Shown in pieces: positions 1-9,129 of a stretch of 23,449 bases of DNA. A program made the translations under genes and the position numbers. Where the stretch lies: the NCBI RefSeq assembly GCF_004359215.1, contig NW_027152029.1, positions 1,567,626 through 1,591,074 on the forward strand, in the 5' to 3' direction. This DNA is from Bremia lactucae. Lineage: Eukaryota; Oomycota; Peronosporomycetes; Peronosporales; Peronosporaceae. Every line of letters begins with the position of its first letter. Within the stretch, counting starts at the first letter, position 1. The notes under the pieces are model-generated. The model saw nothing but the letters and a program-made list of their open reading frames with translations. It had not been told where the DNA came from and did not search any database.

Positions 1-230
1 AACTTCAAGGTGATGAGGGATACCTCATCACCAGGTGCAGAGACACATAATGATTGTGTGTCTGGAGCAACTTTAGTCAAGAGATTTGCAAATTCTCTTG
101 AGGTTGCTGGATCAGTAGGGCGTTGCGCCCCTACTGACCCCGACCGTTTTTTGGCGGTCCGCCTCGCTGTTGCGATTTCGCAACAACGTCGGACCCGCGA
201 CCGTTGCTCTTTTTGGCATACGGTCCAAAA
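1..230 (-). CDS. RE1 protease/pol N-terminus (partial, -1 frame)
   Basis: This is the beginning of the pro-pol reading frame of RE1, cut by the left edge. It opens after a TAA at 231-233 (minus strand) and stays open to base 1. It is in the -1 frame relative to gag and overlaps the gag 3' end by about 100 nt. Past the gag stop it reads PTDPATSREFANLLTKVAP, which resembles the start of Ty3/Gypsy retropepsin regions; the catalytic D-S/T-G would lie outside the window. No separate start codon is needed if it is made by frameshifting from gag. That it belongs to RE1 is clear from continuity; assignment to protease is inferred from position and from the equivalent region of RE5. Confidence 0.55.
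113..152 (-). promoter_or_regulatory. Candidate -1 frameshift signal at RE1 gag-pol junction
   Basis: Read on the minus strand, the gag frame contains CCA AAA AAC, giving the slippery heptamer A AAA AAC (146-152). A 9-nt spacer follows, then a stem-loop (113-136) with arms CAGTAGGGGCG and CGCCCTACTG, one bulged G and a CAA loop. The gag UAG stop (131-133) is inside the 5' arm. The pro frame is the -1 frame and is open across the site. The heptamer is the form used by several retroviral gag-pro junctions. Function is inferred from architecture only. Confidence 0.6.
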
Positions 231-1182
231 TTACGTTCAGTACCTTTCGGTGCTGGGCGTGGGGCACTACACTCATGAGCGTAGTGTCCTAGTTTTGGCA
301 GCGATGGCATTTCTGCGATCGCTTATTGCTCGAAAAGCGAAGACTCTCGCTTTCGACGTAAGAAAGGTCCATGGGTTCTGGACCTCCCAATTCGTGTCGT
401 CTTGGAGGACGATATTATGACGAACTAGCTTGGTTGCGGAACAGGAGGACTTTGGCCTGTCCCAAGCTAAAGTCCTCCTGTTCCGCAACAGATATTGCTT
501 CTTCAAGCGTATTTCAGTTCCAAGCGGAACAGGTCGGTCTTTACGGGACCATCCGTAAGACCTTGAATGAATACCGTAATCAACGTGTGTTCATGAACTG
601 GGTTACTTGTTATACAACTTACTAAGAGTAGTATGTGCTGGGCATATGCGTGAACATCACGCTTGCCTTGCTTAAGTTTCAGAAGCTCTGAACGAGCTCT
701 GAATTCAGCCCTTGGCGGTTCAAACGTCTGTTTAAGCCGGGCTTAAAAGCCTCTAGCGACCCAAAGACGTATGGGTCGCGCAACTTAAGGTCCAATGCCC
801 AAGTTTTGGCACGACCTGTCAATTTTGATTGAGCAAATACGACTTGAATTTGCTCGTCGACGATGTGACGTGCCCTTATGGCATCGTCTAACTCGACAAA
901 CCATCTCAAGAGGGGGTCTTCTTCGACTCCCCTATACTTACAGATGTCAATCTTTAAAGTTTCGGGACGACGCGTTTGCGTCATCCCAGGTACAGGGGTC
1001 TGTACCTCTTGTAACCTCAACAGTTCTGCCTGTTGAGAGCCTTGCTGATTCAGCAAGGCTTCCTTTTCCTTCATCTCGTCAAGTTCATGTTGTATGATCT
1101 TGGCGATGGTTGAATGGAGGGCATCTCTGTCCAAATTGGACAGCATTGCCAAGATTGCATCGTTTCCTACGGTCAAACTCAT
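131..1182 (-). pseudogene. gag: RE1 gag (frameshifted)
   Basis: Gag structural polyprotein of a Ty3/Gypsy element, which would form the particle and package the element RNA. The chosen start is ATG at 1180-1182 (MSLTVGNDAILAMLSN), followed by a heptad-like helix (KIIQHELDEMKEKEALLNQQ) and a capsid-type region around LKIDICKYRGVEEDPLLRWF. The first frame ends near 679; coding continues in another frame (ELLKLKQGKRDVHAYAQHI), then as a SVAEQEDFSL stretch and PEPMDLSYVESE. A CCHC zinc knuckle lies near 262-307: CHRC, four residues, H, YAHE, C, but one A is missing inside it so the frame shifts there. The last frame ends at TAG 131-133 after GGPPKNGRGQ. Several single-base lesions make this copy unlikely to yield full-length Gag. 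Confidence 0.8.
433..489. repeat. 21-bp perfect inverted repeat in RE1 gag
   Basis: Arms 433-453 and 469-489 are perfectly complementary over 21 bp (left arm starts GTTGCGGAACAGG) around a 15-nt loop. One arm is the gag coding sequence for VAEQEDF; the other is its reverse complement, so it looks like a small inverted duplication inserted in gag. Confidence 0.9.
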
Positions 1183-1304
1183 TCGTTCAACCGCAATCCT
1201 TTCTATGTCACTTAGAAAGGATTAGCTTTCAGGGGAAACGTGATACGTATTCCCACTATCATCTACCGTGTCCATGTTAGATGTGGGAAATATGGTCCTC
1301 GGAC

Positions 1305-1323
1305 GGACTACAAAGTGCTACCA
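1305..1323 (-). other. RE1 primer-binding site
   Basis: On the minus strand, 2 nt after the LTR end, lies TGGTAGCACTTTGTAGTCC. The plus strand reads as a tRNA 3' terminus ending GTGCTACCA. The core GTAGCACTT recurs just downstream of the RE3, RE5 and RE8 LTRs, which supports a common primer tRNA. Its identity is not established; the first bases resemble initiator-Met binding sites. Confidence 0.65.
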
Positions 1324-1325
1324 GG

Positions 1326-1775
1326 TGTAACGGAGCACTACGACTTGTACTGCTTCAGTACAAGTCCACTTCGCACTGCTTCAGTTGCGAGTGGTGCGTC
1401 ACGTTATTTCACGTACACTAGTACGGGGCAGAAGAAGACTTCTCTTTAAGGTTACTAGCTTAAAGAGGGTAAAATAAAAACTGTATTAATATAATTAGGT
1501 GTCTCTCTTTCTATCTTGTAAATGCTAACTTAATTATAATCTAATACTAAACATGTAATTGAATTCTTATCTTTATCTTATCTGTAACTCTCTCTTTGAT
1601 TACCTCTACAGCTGAATAGTCTGCGGAATAAATATATATAATGGTCTATTTATGGATAATAATTCTGAATATTACTATATAAAGTAATATCCTCCAAATA
1701 TTATCTACCTTTTAGATAATATACTAATTAACAATCTTTAAGTGTTAACTTCATGTAACGATACACCCCGTTACA
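1326..1775 (-). repeat. RE1 5' LTR
   Basis: A 450-bp LTR on the minus strand, starting TGTAACGGGGTGTATCG and ending GCTCCGTTACA. The ends form a near-perfect 10-bp inverted repeat (TGTAACGGGG against TGTAACGGAG). The body is AT-rich with TATATA-type stretches at about 1627-1640, a plausible promoter. It is followed by a primer-binding site, a leader of about 120 nt and the gag start. The matching 3' LTR is outside the window, so target duplication cannot be checked. Confidence 0.75.
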
Positions 1776-2400
1776 GCTGGGGCGGTCCGCATGCGTGCCT
1801 TGTTAGAGAAATGAGTTTAAAGAAGAGAGCGCGTGAGATTAAAAATATATTTTATGCTATAAGAAACAAAACAGTTGCTGCTTTGTTTCAAGCACGCATT
1901 TTACTGAGCATGGGGTTGGAGTAGGGTGGATTTTCTGTTGTCTTTGTGTCATTCAGTACCAGAGCTACTGTTATAATTTAGTAAATATATGCTCGTCTTT
2001 GTTTGCGCTAGGTAGCTTAGAGAGGCAACTAACTGCCTGGCTGAAATTCGTGTCGTTGAGCTGAAAGAAGCTCATCGCAATACGTTTAGGGCTCGACTAG
2101 TGAGTGACTTCCGGCTATTGTTGATCGTAGCGAAGCTGTTGTACCTTTGTATAAATGTACATGGATTGTAGTGTCCGAGCTGGTAAATAAAAAAGTATGA
2201 TATTTTATTCGCGTCCTTAGTTCACATCTATGTGCTACACTAAGCCTACGGATTTCCTTACTGGATTCTTTACTTGATTCTTCACTTGATTCTTTTGATG
2301 CCGACATTATGCACTTAAACAGGTATTGTCCTTCGGCTGCCGCCATGCGTATACCTTGAATCGGCAATTTTCGTCGTGAGCTGGCTCATCGCGCCCTATA
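1776..2400. other. Unassigned stretch, possibly the 3' end/LTR of RE2
   Basis: No gene is recognised. On the minus strand, downstream of the RE2 chromodomain, a purine-rich tract (GGGGAGGA, about 2399-2408) precedes ATATAGGGCGCGATGAGCC. This may be a polypurine tract and the start of a 3' LTR, but no second copy exists here to confirm it. A short open frame (2086-2367, minus) carries an ESSEESSKESSKE tract made by a 12-nt unit repeated about three times; I do not regard it as a gene. Confidence 0.3.
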
Positions 2401-2422
2401 TCCTCCCCTAGAGGAATTCGCG

Positions 2423-3081
2423 TTAGCGAATTTTGAAGTCTTGTACCAGGTCCCGCCAATGTGCATCATGCCGAATATTTTTTTCCTTTTCCCATGTAGA
2501 CTCGTGCTCTGGAAGTCCGTGCCATTTGACAAGCCACTCGGGCTGTTTGTTGTAGACACGTTTCTTTACCAACGCTTCTACGATGTGCAATTCACTACCG
2601 GTTTCCGGATCTAGTATTACCGGCACGGCTTTCGGGATCGGGCGACTCCTGAATCTTGTTCGGTTTGAGACGAAATGACTCAACAAGTCGATTTAAAGCT
2701 TGTGTGCAGCTTGCTGGGGTCTCGTGGCAGAGCAAGTTTGGCCACGTCGTCGTTGATCATCGCTTCAATCTCAAATGGTCCGATCTTCTGCCAATAGTTT
2801 CATCCTTAAGATTTTGTGGCCATATTGTGGTGACGTACCTTGAGGTTTTTGGCGTCAAGCATGACCATGTCTCCAGCCTTAAATGTCACATTGCTGCGCT
2901 TCCTGTCGTAGTAGTCCTTTTGTTTCTCTTGAGCCCTAGCCAAGTTGGCTTGCGCCGTTTTAATGATTTGTCTCTTGTCTGCAAAGTTTTTTGCAAACTC
3001 GGCAACAGGAAAGCTGCTTTCCTGCTGTACTGAAACTTCCAGAAATAGCATTGTTGACCTGTCGCCCTGTGTCGATCTCAA
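2423..3081 (-). pseudogene. pol: RE2 integrase C-terminal region and chromodomain
   Basis: 3' part of a Ty3/Gypsy pol. The frame at 3081-2806 carries the basic post-core integrase region (AQEKQKDYYDRKRSNVTF, then GDMVMLDAKNL), typical of this superfamily. After a frame change the frame at 2686-2423 holds a chromodomain: KKRVYNKQPEWLVKWHGLPE followed by HESTWEKEKNI, with the aromatic W-x-x-K-W and the S-T-W-E motif in place. Chromodomains at this position bias integration towards particular chromatin in chromoviruses. The frame ends at 2423. The lineage differs from RE3 and RE4, since it has WHGLPE where those have W-R-G-Y-P. Frameshifts between blocks make it non-functional. Confidence 0.8.
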
Positions 3082-4062
3082 ACGGTGAAAGCTGTGTTGA
3101 CTTGCTCACAAGAGTTGCATGCGCAAACTCTATAGCACCAAGATGAGTCATCCAGTCGTCGCCCTGGTACGACACCATGCAGCGTAGCGCATCTTTCAAA
3201 TTTTAATTCTGTCGCTCCGTCTGACCGTCAGCCTGCACACGGTGTGATGTAGTCTAGAAAGCTTGGTGCCCATAATGGCCATTAGCGACCTCCAAAAATT
3301 TGACGTGAACTTTGGATCACGATCACTGATAATTACTTTCGGTAATCCATGATGACGCACAACGACATCAAAAAAAGGTTTGCGACTTTTGGCGCATCGG
3401 TGTTTGTGTGTGTAGCAGCATAGCGGGGGCGTTTTGACAGTTTATCGACTACTGTCATGATAGCATAGAATCCTCTCGACACCGGTAGTCTAGTTACAAA
3501 GTCCATCGAGACTACTTCTTAACACTCGTTTGGAACTAGGATTGGCATAAGTTTGCCATTTTTCTTAAGTGTGCTCGTCTTCCATCGCACACATGTACCG
3601 CAGCTTCGTACGTACTCTCGTACGTTTTTTTTTCAGATTTGGCCAGTATTACCGTTGCGCTACCTTGAGTTGAGTGCGACGCACACCAGGATGTGCAGCA
3701 GTGTTTCAATCGTGATGTTCACGTAATATGGCGGTTATAAGACTTTCGTCTGCCGGAACGCATAGTCTCTTTACAGCGTGATTCGACTTGAGATACAGTT
3801 ACCCCTTACGCAGCTCATACTTGTCGTGGTTCTTGTTTAAAGCCTCCCTAAATTCGCGGTCTTTGGCGTAGCCGCTCATAAACGCCTTATGTGTTATAGA
3901 TAAGAGATGGACGCTTGAAAAAATCAAATCGATGTGATGGACTTTATCAATAATTTGTCGCTGCTGCAGGTGTCGGACACCAACTTGGTGCACCCTATCC
4001 ACCTCTGGAAAGTCCCTCACATCGAGATGAAGATCGAGGTCGGGGCGTGGGAGCAAGCAGAG
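2960..4062 (-). pseudogene. pol: RE2 RNase H tail and integrase core (degenerate)
   Basis: Minus-strand remnant of the RNase H-integrase junction. It begins at 4062 near a worn ALSRRPD-like motif (RPDLDLHLDVRDF), continues through a linker (YAKDREFREALNKNHDKYELRKG), then a poor zinc-binding region and a recognisable catalytic core. The DDE residues are visible: VVSMDFVTRLP near 3505, KVIISDRDPKF near 3325, and QADGQTERQN near 3215. It then reaches KDALRCMVSYQGDDW and LSPFEIDTGRQV. A seven-T run near 3370-3376 is one base short of the in-frame length, and stops interrupt the frame (for example after GTKLS). The upstream RT part of RE2 is absent: the truncated RE3 LTR abuts it. Confidence 0.8.
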
Positions 4063-4216
4063 AATACTCCGTTCTTGAGGTACCAACAAGTGTTATTCGT
4101 ACCTAGCTGAGTCACAACGGGAATTCAGCTATGTTCCCTGATGTACTCACAAACACTTCGACTAGTCACAATATCCTAAGTGCGTCAGTACACCGGTCAC
4201 ATGTGACCCCGTTACA
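4063..4216 (-). repeat. RE3 3' LTR, truncated
   Basis: On the minus strand it starts TGTAACGGGGTCACATGTG, as the 5' LTR does, and shares AGTACATCAGGGAA, CAGCTAGGTACGAAT and ACGGAGTATT with it. Homology stops at 4063, where RE2 sequence begins, so about 100 bp of LTR are missing. Confidence 0.75.
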
Positions 4217-4229
4217 CCCTCCCACACCC
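4217..4229 (-). other. RE3 polypurine tract
   Basis: GGGTGTGGGAGGG on the minus strand lies immediately before the 3' LTR, the position of the plus-strand priming site in LTR retrotransposons. Confidence 0.65.
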
Positions 4230-5331
4230 AAATAGGAAACAGCATTTGCTGGGAGGGGATGGCTGAAGGGAAGTAACACAACGAGTCTGCCACGCTGGCT
4301 CCCACACACGCAGAATCACCGTAGCTATCACAATGACGACTGACCCCAAGACGCCTCCAGGGTACTCACAGACCACAACGCCATCACCACGACGACAGAC
4401 GTCACGACGACGACCGGGCACGTCGAAGAGACATCATTTGAGCCGTCAAACACCGTGCGGGATGACCCACCGGATACTACGACATCATCTCCACGAGAAG
4501 CAGACTACCAGGACGCAAACAACTTTGATGCGAAAGATCGTGAGCGAAACAACCTGCTCAGCAAGCTGCGTCCCGGAGCTTCACACAACGCGCTGCTACA
4601 GAATCACTCGAATTAAAAGCCACGCCCTGTGTCATCTCTGCGAACTGTCTCGCGACGCCGCAAGCGGCAAGAGTGTGCACAAGGACTGAAGTGTTCTCGC
4701 GAGTCCAACACACCACTGTCGCCCCGATATTCACCGACGCTCATCACGCCCCACTTGAGACGATCACTGCCGACACGCATTATCTAGAATCGAAACCACC
4801 TGCTGCGAGTGCACCATGTGACGACGTTGATGAGGCCCACAAGTTCGAGCCATACCGGCAAACAAGCACCATCACTGTGTCCATCAAACCCCCAAGAGAC
4901 CACAAGCGTCGTCGTGACACTTGCGTCCCACGAACGAGAGACCAGCTCCTTGTAGTGAAGGTTTGGCCAGTGGCCGAATACGCGGTATACCTTAAACGAT
5001 GCCGAGAGCGAGGAAGAGGTCGACGAATGCCCACTCGTCCTTGATGACGACACTGACGTCAGCCGATAGGCGTAAAAAGACCAATTCTGCCAGCGGCTCA
5101 CCGCTATGTGATATCCATCCCCGAATTTTTCAACTCGCCGCATCGGCTCGACTGGTTGGCGCTTCGACGTCTTCGAATTACATGGCCAAGGCGGTTGCTA
5201 AACGGCGGTGGATGTCTATCGTCGTATCGACCGAGACAGTTCCACCCCGACGCTCATTCTCCAAGAATTCATCATCAAAAGCCAGAAAGGAAACCCCCCA
5301 CGACATCGACCCGAGAGCCTTCTAGGCTCGG
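4230..5331 (-). other. RE3 3' internal region without a recognisable domain
   Basis: About 1.1 kb between the chromodomain and the polypurine tract. Open frames of 84-123 codons occur on both strands, but they are rich in Thr, Arg, His and Pro and look like composition-driven shadows. I recognise no domain. It may be an untranslated tail or a decayed extra ORF. Confidence 0.4.
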
Positions 5332-5535
5332 TTACCGCGGACCGATTGTGTGACAACGCCTATAAGCATTCACGAGGTCCGCGCAGTCCTCAACAAGGCG
5401 GTCCTCCGGCTCACACGTATTATGGGCCTTCGGGTAGCCTCGCCACTTTATCCAGAACTTCTGCCATCCCGTCTTGCGGCGATCTCCGACCAACATTTTT
5501 ACATAGCAGTATCGCTCCCCGTCGTGACCCAACAA
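5332..5535 (-). pseudogene. pol: RE3 chromodomain
   Basis: C-terminal chromodomain of RE3 pol. The frame contains GWQKFWIKWRGYPKAHNTCE followed by PEDRLVEDCADLVNAY, with the W-x-K-W-R-G-Y-P core and the E-P motif. The usual S-W/T-W of the third strand is altered (HNTCEP). It lies about 480 bp beyond the integrase C-terminal block, with a degenerate linker between. Confidence 0.75.
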
Positions 5536-6011
5536 GGGTGAGGAGGACGAATCATACCACCATGGCTCTTCGCGTTTATCTTGGGAGTTACGATCCCTTC
5601 AGAACTCACTGGCTTCCTGCCAGGATCGCTCGGCGGCATGTCGAAACGACCGTGTCAGCGTCCTCGAGGACCATGGGCACGCGGAATATCGTTGTATGAA
5701 AACGTTTTTGAGGATCACAGAGCCGTCAATGACATCGCTTGGAGCAGCTTGTGACTCAGCTCGGCAACCGAATCGGGTGTGTGACTGCGACGATGAACAA
5801 GGACTGGAATGACCATCAGCGTCGGCTGGCTTCGTTGTTTGATCGGGTGGAGATCCTTGAGCGCCACCTTGCGAGACCAACGCAGGATCTGCACCTCCCT
5901 CGCGCCAGTCTGCATACCCCATGAGTCATCCATCATACCTTTCGGAGCCACCTGCGAATTCTTCAGGGACGATCGGTCATACACCAAGTGAGGGGTCTGC
6001 TGCGCCATCGG
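5536..6011 (-). pseudogene. RE3 linker between integrase tail and chromodomain
   Basis: Several minus-strand open pieces (for example 5599-5922 and 5715-6008) of low complexity, rich in Ser, Pro, Gln and Arg. This fits the disordered linker that separates the integrase tail from the chromodomain in many chromoviruses. The plus-strand frame at 5739-5924 looks helical but is probably antisense shadow. Confidence 0.4.
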
Positions 6012-7247
6012 CTAATGACATTCGTCAGAAGATACGACAACTGTGGCGTCTGTTTCGAACCGGTCCGTCGGATCAAGATAGGCCATGAGCATCGCAACAT
6101 AGAATGTCGGGTGCGTTGCCGTAGCCGATGGCAAGTTTAAGGTGTAGGCATTGCCGTGCACACCAATGACCGTGAACGGTCCCACGAAACGCGGACGAAG
6201 CTTCGTACTTCCGACCGCTAATACTGCGTGCATAGGTAGGCTCATAGCATTAAGTGAACAAAATCACCAATCTTAGACACCTGCGAAATCCGACGACCAT
6301 GACTGTCACTGTTTTCCTTCTGAAGGTCTTGAGCAGCAGCCATGGCGTCCCTGACACGTAGCTTAATGGCTTCACCAGTTTTAATAGACGTCAGCAAATT
6401 GCGTTTGACCGACCGTCGAACCCCATTTTTAGGCCTCTCAGGTCATCAAAGACAGCCCCTCCCCCATTTACATTAGAAGCCGTTGGCAACGATAGGGGAT
6501 ACGCGGATGCCGCAACCCATTCACATAGAACGGAGAAAACCCTGTCGACGGATGCACCGCATTATTCGTTGCGAATTCCACTTGCGCTAACTGCGCACTC
6601 CATTGGGATGGCTCAGCCACGCAAACACTGCGAAGCACATCCTCCAAAACACGGTTGATCCGTTCGGTCTGACCATCCGTCTGCGGATGATCAGCCGTCA
6701 ACATATCCACTCGAGTCCCCATCAGCCGAAAAAGATGCTGCCAGAAGGCGGATACGACCGAGGATCTCGATCGCTCACGAAAGACTCCGGAAGTCCATTA
6801 TGTCGAAACACATTGTCGATGAACAGCTATGCCGCCTGCTGTGCCGTAATGCTTCGGCGAACCTCCACTAGTCGCACCATCTTGCTGAGGTGACACATAA
6901 ATACCATAATGCTTGTTATGGCCATGCCTCTTCGCCGTAAAGTCGAAGATTAAGTCCATGGTCACTGAGCGCCAACAGTCCGCTGGGACCGACAAACTCT
7001 GCAGCGGCGCTGCTAAAGACGGCAGAGGCTTTACTCGTTGACAAGTCTCGCGCGTCTTGACATACGACCGGACCCACTTGTACATGTGGGGCCACCAGAA
7101 GCCACGGGTCACAGACGTGTACGTCTTATCGCGCCCCAAATGTCCACTTTTCGGCGTATCATGTGGCTCGTAGAGGATTCGGTGACGTAAGTCTTTGTCG
7201 CTAGCGACGACCACGCGTGTTTCATCCCCCGGATTCACACTGTACAA
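6012..7247 (-). pseudogene. pol: RE3 integrase (zinc domain, DDE core, C-terminal block)
   Basis: Integrase would insert the element cDNA into the genome. On the minus strand the zinc-binding domain reads EPHDTPKSGHLGRDK, then WWPHMYKWVRSYVKTRETCQ. The first zinc cysteine is replaced by Arg (expected C-E-T-C, seen R-E-T-C). The core follows with VTMDLIFDF (first Asp), a frameshifted SDRDP near 6760, and HPQTDGQTERINRVLEDVL (Glu). It then reads FATNNAVHPSTGFSPFYVNG and, at 6245-6012, KLRPRFVGPFTVIG with YTLNLPSAT and HPTFYVAML, the conserved tail after the core. At least three frame changes break it. Confidence 0.85.
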
Positions 7248-7325
7248 CAGGAGTCCATCGAATAGACTATACCAATGGAGATGTGCCTGCTGGCGCTTCG
7301 TCCTTCCGAAGAGGCTCTCAACGCC

Positions 7326-7850
7326 CTACAACCCCTTGAAAATTTGGGTCTTGAACATACGCCTTGCGTATGAGCTCAAACACTGACATTCAAGGTGCAC
7401 AACGTGTGTCAATTCGTAATCAGGACGTCTCGACAGGGCGTCCGCTAGCACATTCTGCTTTCCTGGCTTGTAAGCCACCGTAAAGCTGTTTCCGCAAAGA
7501 CTGACAACCATCGCGTCATGCGCTGTGACAAGTTGGGCGACTGAGTCGCCGTCCTCAACAAGTCATTGTCTGTACAGACGACAAAGGGTTTGCTGCTCAG
7601 AAGGTAAAACCGAAACATGACAAGGGCGTATTTCATTGCGAGAAGTTCCTTGTCGTGCTCTGGATAATTCGTCTCAGCGGCTTTAAGCTGCCGCGATTAA
7701 AATGAAATCTCCCGTTCATTACATTGGCACCCAGCTGCAACGGAGTACAACCAATTGCAAAGTCTGATGCATCACACACCACACTGAATGAACGATCCTC
7801 GATCAGCAACGCCAATATTGGTGCCGACTGTAGGCTCAACTTAATCGCTT
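7326..7850 (-). pseudogene. pol: RE3 RNase H domain
   Basis: RNase H degrades the RNA strand during reverse transcription. Blocks in order on the minus strand: SFSVVCDASDFAIGC (first catalytic Asp), EHDKELLAMKYALV (catalytic Glu retained), SKPFVVCTDNDLLRTATQSP (third Asp) and YKPGKQNVLADALSRRPDYE. The domain spreads over three frames, so at least two indels are present. It follows the RT block directly. Confidence 0.85.
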
Positions 7851-7875
7851 CAAAAGCTTTTTGTGCCTCCTCAGT

Positions 7876-8960
7876 TCACGACCAGACCACGTCGTTCTTC
7901 AGCAAGTTGGTCAATGGCCTAGCAATCTTTGCGTAATTCGCGCTGTACTTGTGCATACAGCTCGCGAGACCCAACCACTTGCGTAAAAAATCCTTCTGGG
8001 ATGACGCCGTTGGCCATTGTGCAATTGCACGAATCTTCTCTGGATTTGCACGGATTCCACCCTTCCCAATGAAACATCCTAAAAAGGGAATCTCTGTCGC
8101 CCCAAAGAGGCACTTGTTGATGTTCGCAAAAAAAGTCAATTCTCGCGCATACACATCAACACCCTCGAAGGTGCTCGATATGCACATGCACATCCTTTTT
8201 ACCCCCTTCAGCCTTGCTGTGAACAAATATATCGTCAAAATACGTCTGCCGAAGTTTTACATGGTAACAGCTGGTGTTTATTTAAAGAAAAGAAAAGTGT
8301 TGCGTAACCAGCCTATTAAACGTAGCTTAAGCGTTGGAAACCCCCTGGGGTATGACCAACCGTTCCCACAACATCCCAGTGGGAGTACTCACTGCTGTAA
8401 GAGTAAGATCTGATTCCCTCATGAGTAGTTGACAGCAGCCGTCGACCATGTCGAGCACCTAAAAATACTGCATCCGGCCATGTTGTTCTGCAACACATCC
8501 TTCCGAAGAATTGGCGTAGATGCCGGAATTGTGACCGCATTCAGCACGTTAAAAGCATGAACCATGCGCCATTTCTATTGGGCTTACGCACCCAAAACGT
8601 CGGCGACGAGTGTGGCGACTTCGACTCTCGGACAAGACGTGTTGTGTTCTTTTCCGCAAAGAATGCGTCAATAACGTCCACTTACTCCTGGGGCAGTGGC
8701 CACTGGCACGTCGTACAGTACTTTGTACCCGGCTCCAGATCAATCTCGTGGCGTACACCTCGATCCGGAAGTAACACCGAGAAAGGTCTTCCGAGGATAA
8801 AAAGGACCACTTCGATCCTTCAGGATGGCCGATCCATACCTCTTCTGACGATGAGATTTGCTCTCCTCGTCCAACACCTTCGGGTCCATGACCGAAGAGG
8901 TGTTCAACTCCAGTCGTCGCTTCTCGACTTATGAGGACCCCATCTTCTAGCGAACCCTCC
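7876..8960 (-). pseudogene. pol: RE3 reverse transcriptase
   Basis: Reverse transcriptase domain, scattered over frames. On the minus strand I see a trace of KEHNTSCPRVEVATL, WRMVHAFNVLNAVTIPAST followed by PILRKDVLQNNMAGC, then the active-site motif QTYFDDIFVHSKAEGG (YFDD at 8231-8242) and, in the next frame, FFANINKCLFGATEIPFLGC and RKWLGLASCMHKYSANYAKI. This matches the Ty3/Gypsy RT order. The catalytic Asp pair is intact, but stops and frame changes around 8270-8700 destroy the finger and palm parts. Confidence 0.85.
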
Positions 8961-9098
8961 TTGAGGTCCGCTAGGAATTTTCTTTGGGATCTCCTCAAGA
9001 TCGTACATTTCTTCGAGCTTAGGAAGCTGTTCCACCACAATCCCGTCCATGTCATGTCGATCCGATACTATGATCTCCAATTCAGGAACTGAACCCAT
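8904..9098 (-). pseudogene. RE3 pre-RT segment
   Basis: Short acidic block between the repeat linker and RT, reading DGIVVEQLPKLEEMYDLEEI on the minus strand. Position and sequence suit the conserved segment that precedes RT in oomycete Gypsy polyproteins. Frames break on both sides. Confidence 0.5.
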
Positions 9099-9129
9099 CT
9101 TGTGCGTATCGCCGTTCTCTTACACCTTC

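Noticed and set aside
10..420. 136-codon plus-strand ORF at the left edge
   Set aside because: It is antisense to RE1 gag and protease; the minus strand shows the CCHC knuckle and gag stop, so this frame is a shadow.
433..489. Possible CRISPR repeat or terminator
   Set aside because: It is a single hairpin inside a eukaryotic gag; there is no array and no T-tract.
2086..2367. Minus-strand ORF with an ESSEESSKESS tract
   Set aside because: The tract comes from a 12-nt repeat, there is no domain, and the region is probably untranslated 3' end or LTR of RE2.
4333..5044. Plus-strand ORFs of 118 and 123 codons
   Set aside because: They are Thr/Arg/His rich with no domain, lie in the 3' tail of RE3 and match composition-driven frames on both strands.
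5739..5924. Plus-strand helical-looking ORF (MEQLVTQLGNRIG...)
   Set aside because: It sits between two minus-strand pol blocks of RE3, is only 61 codons and has no partner frames, unlike the stretch at 12990-13320.
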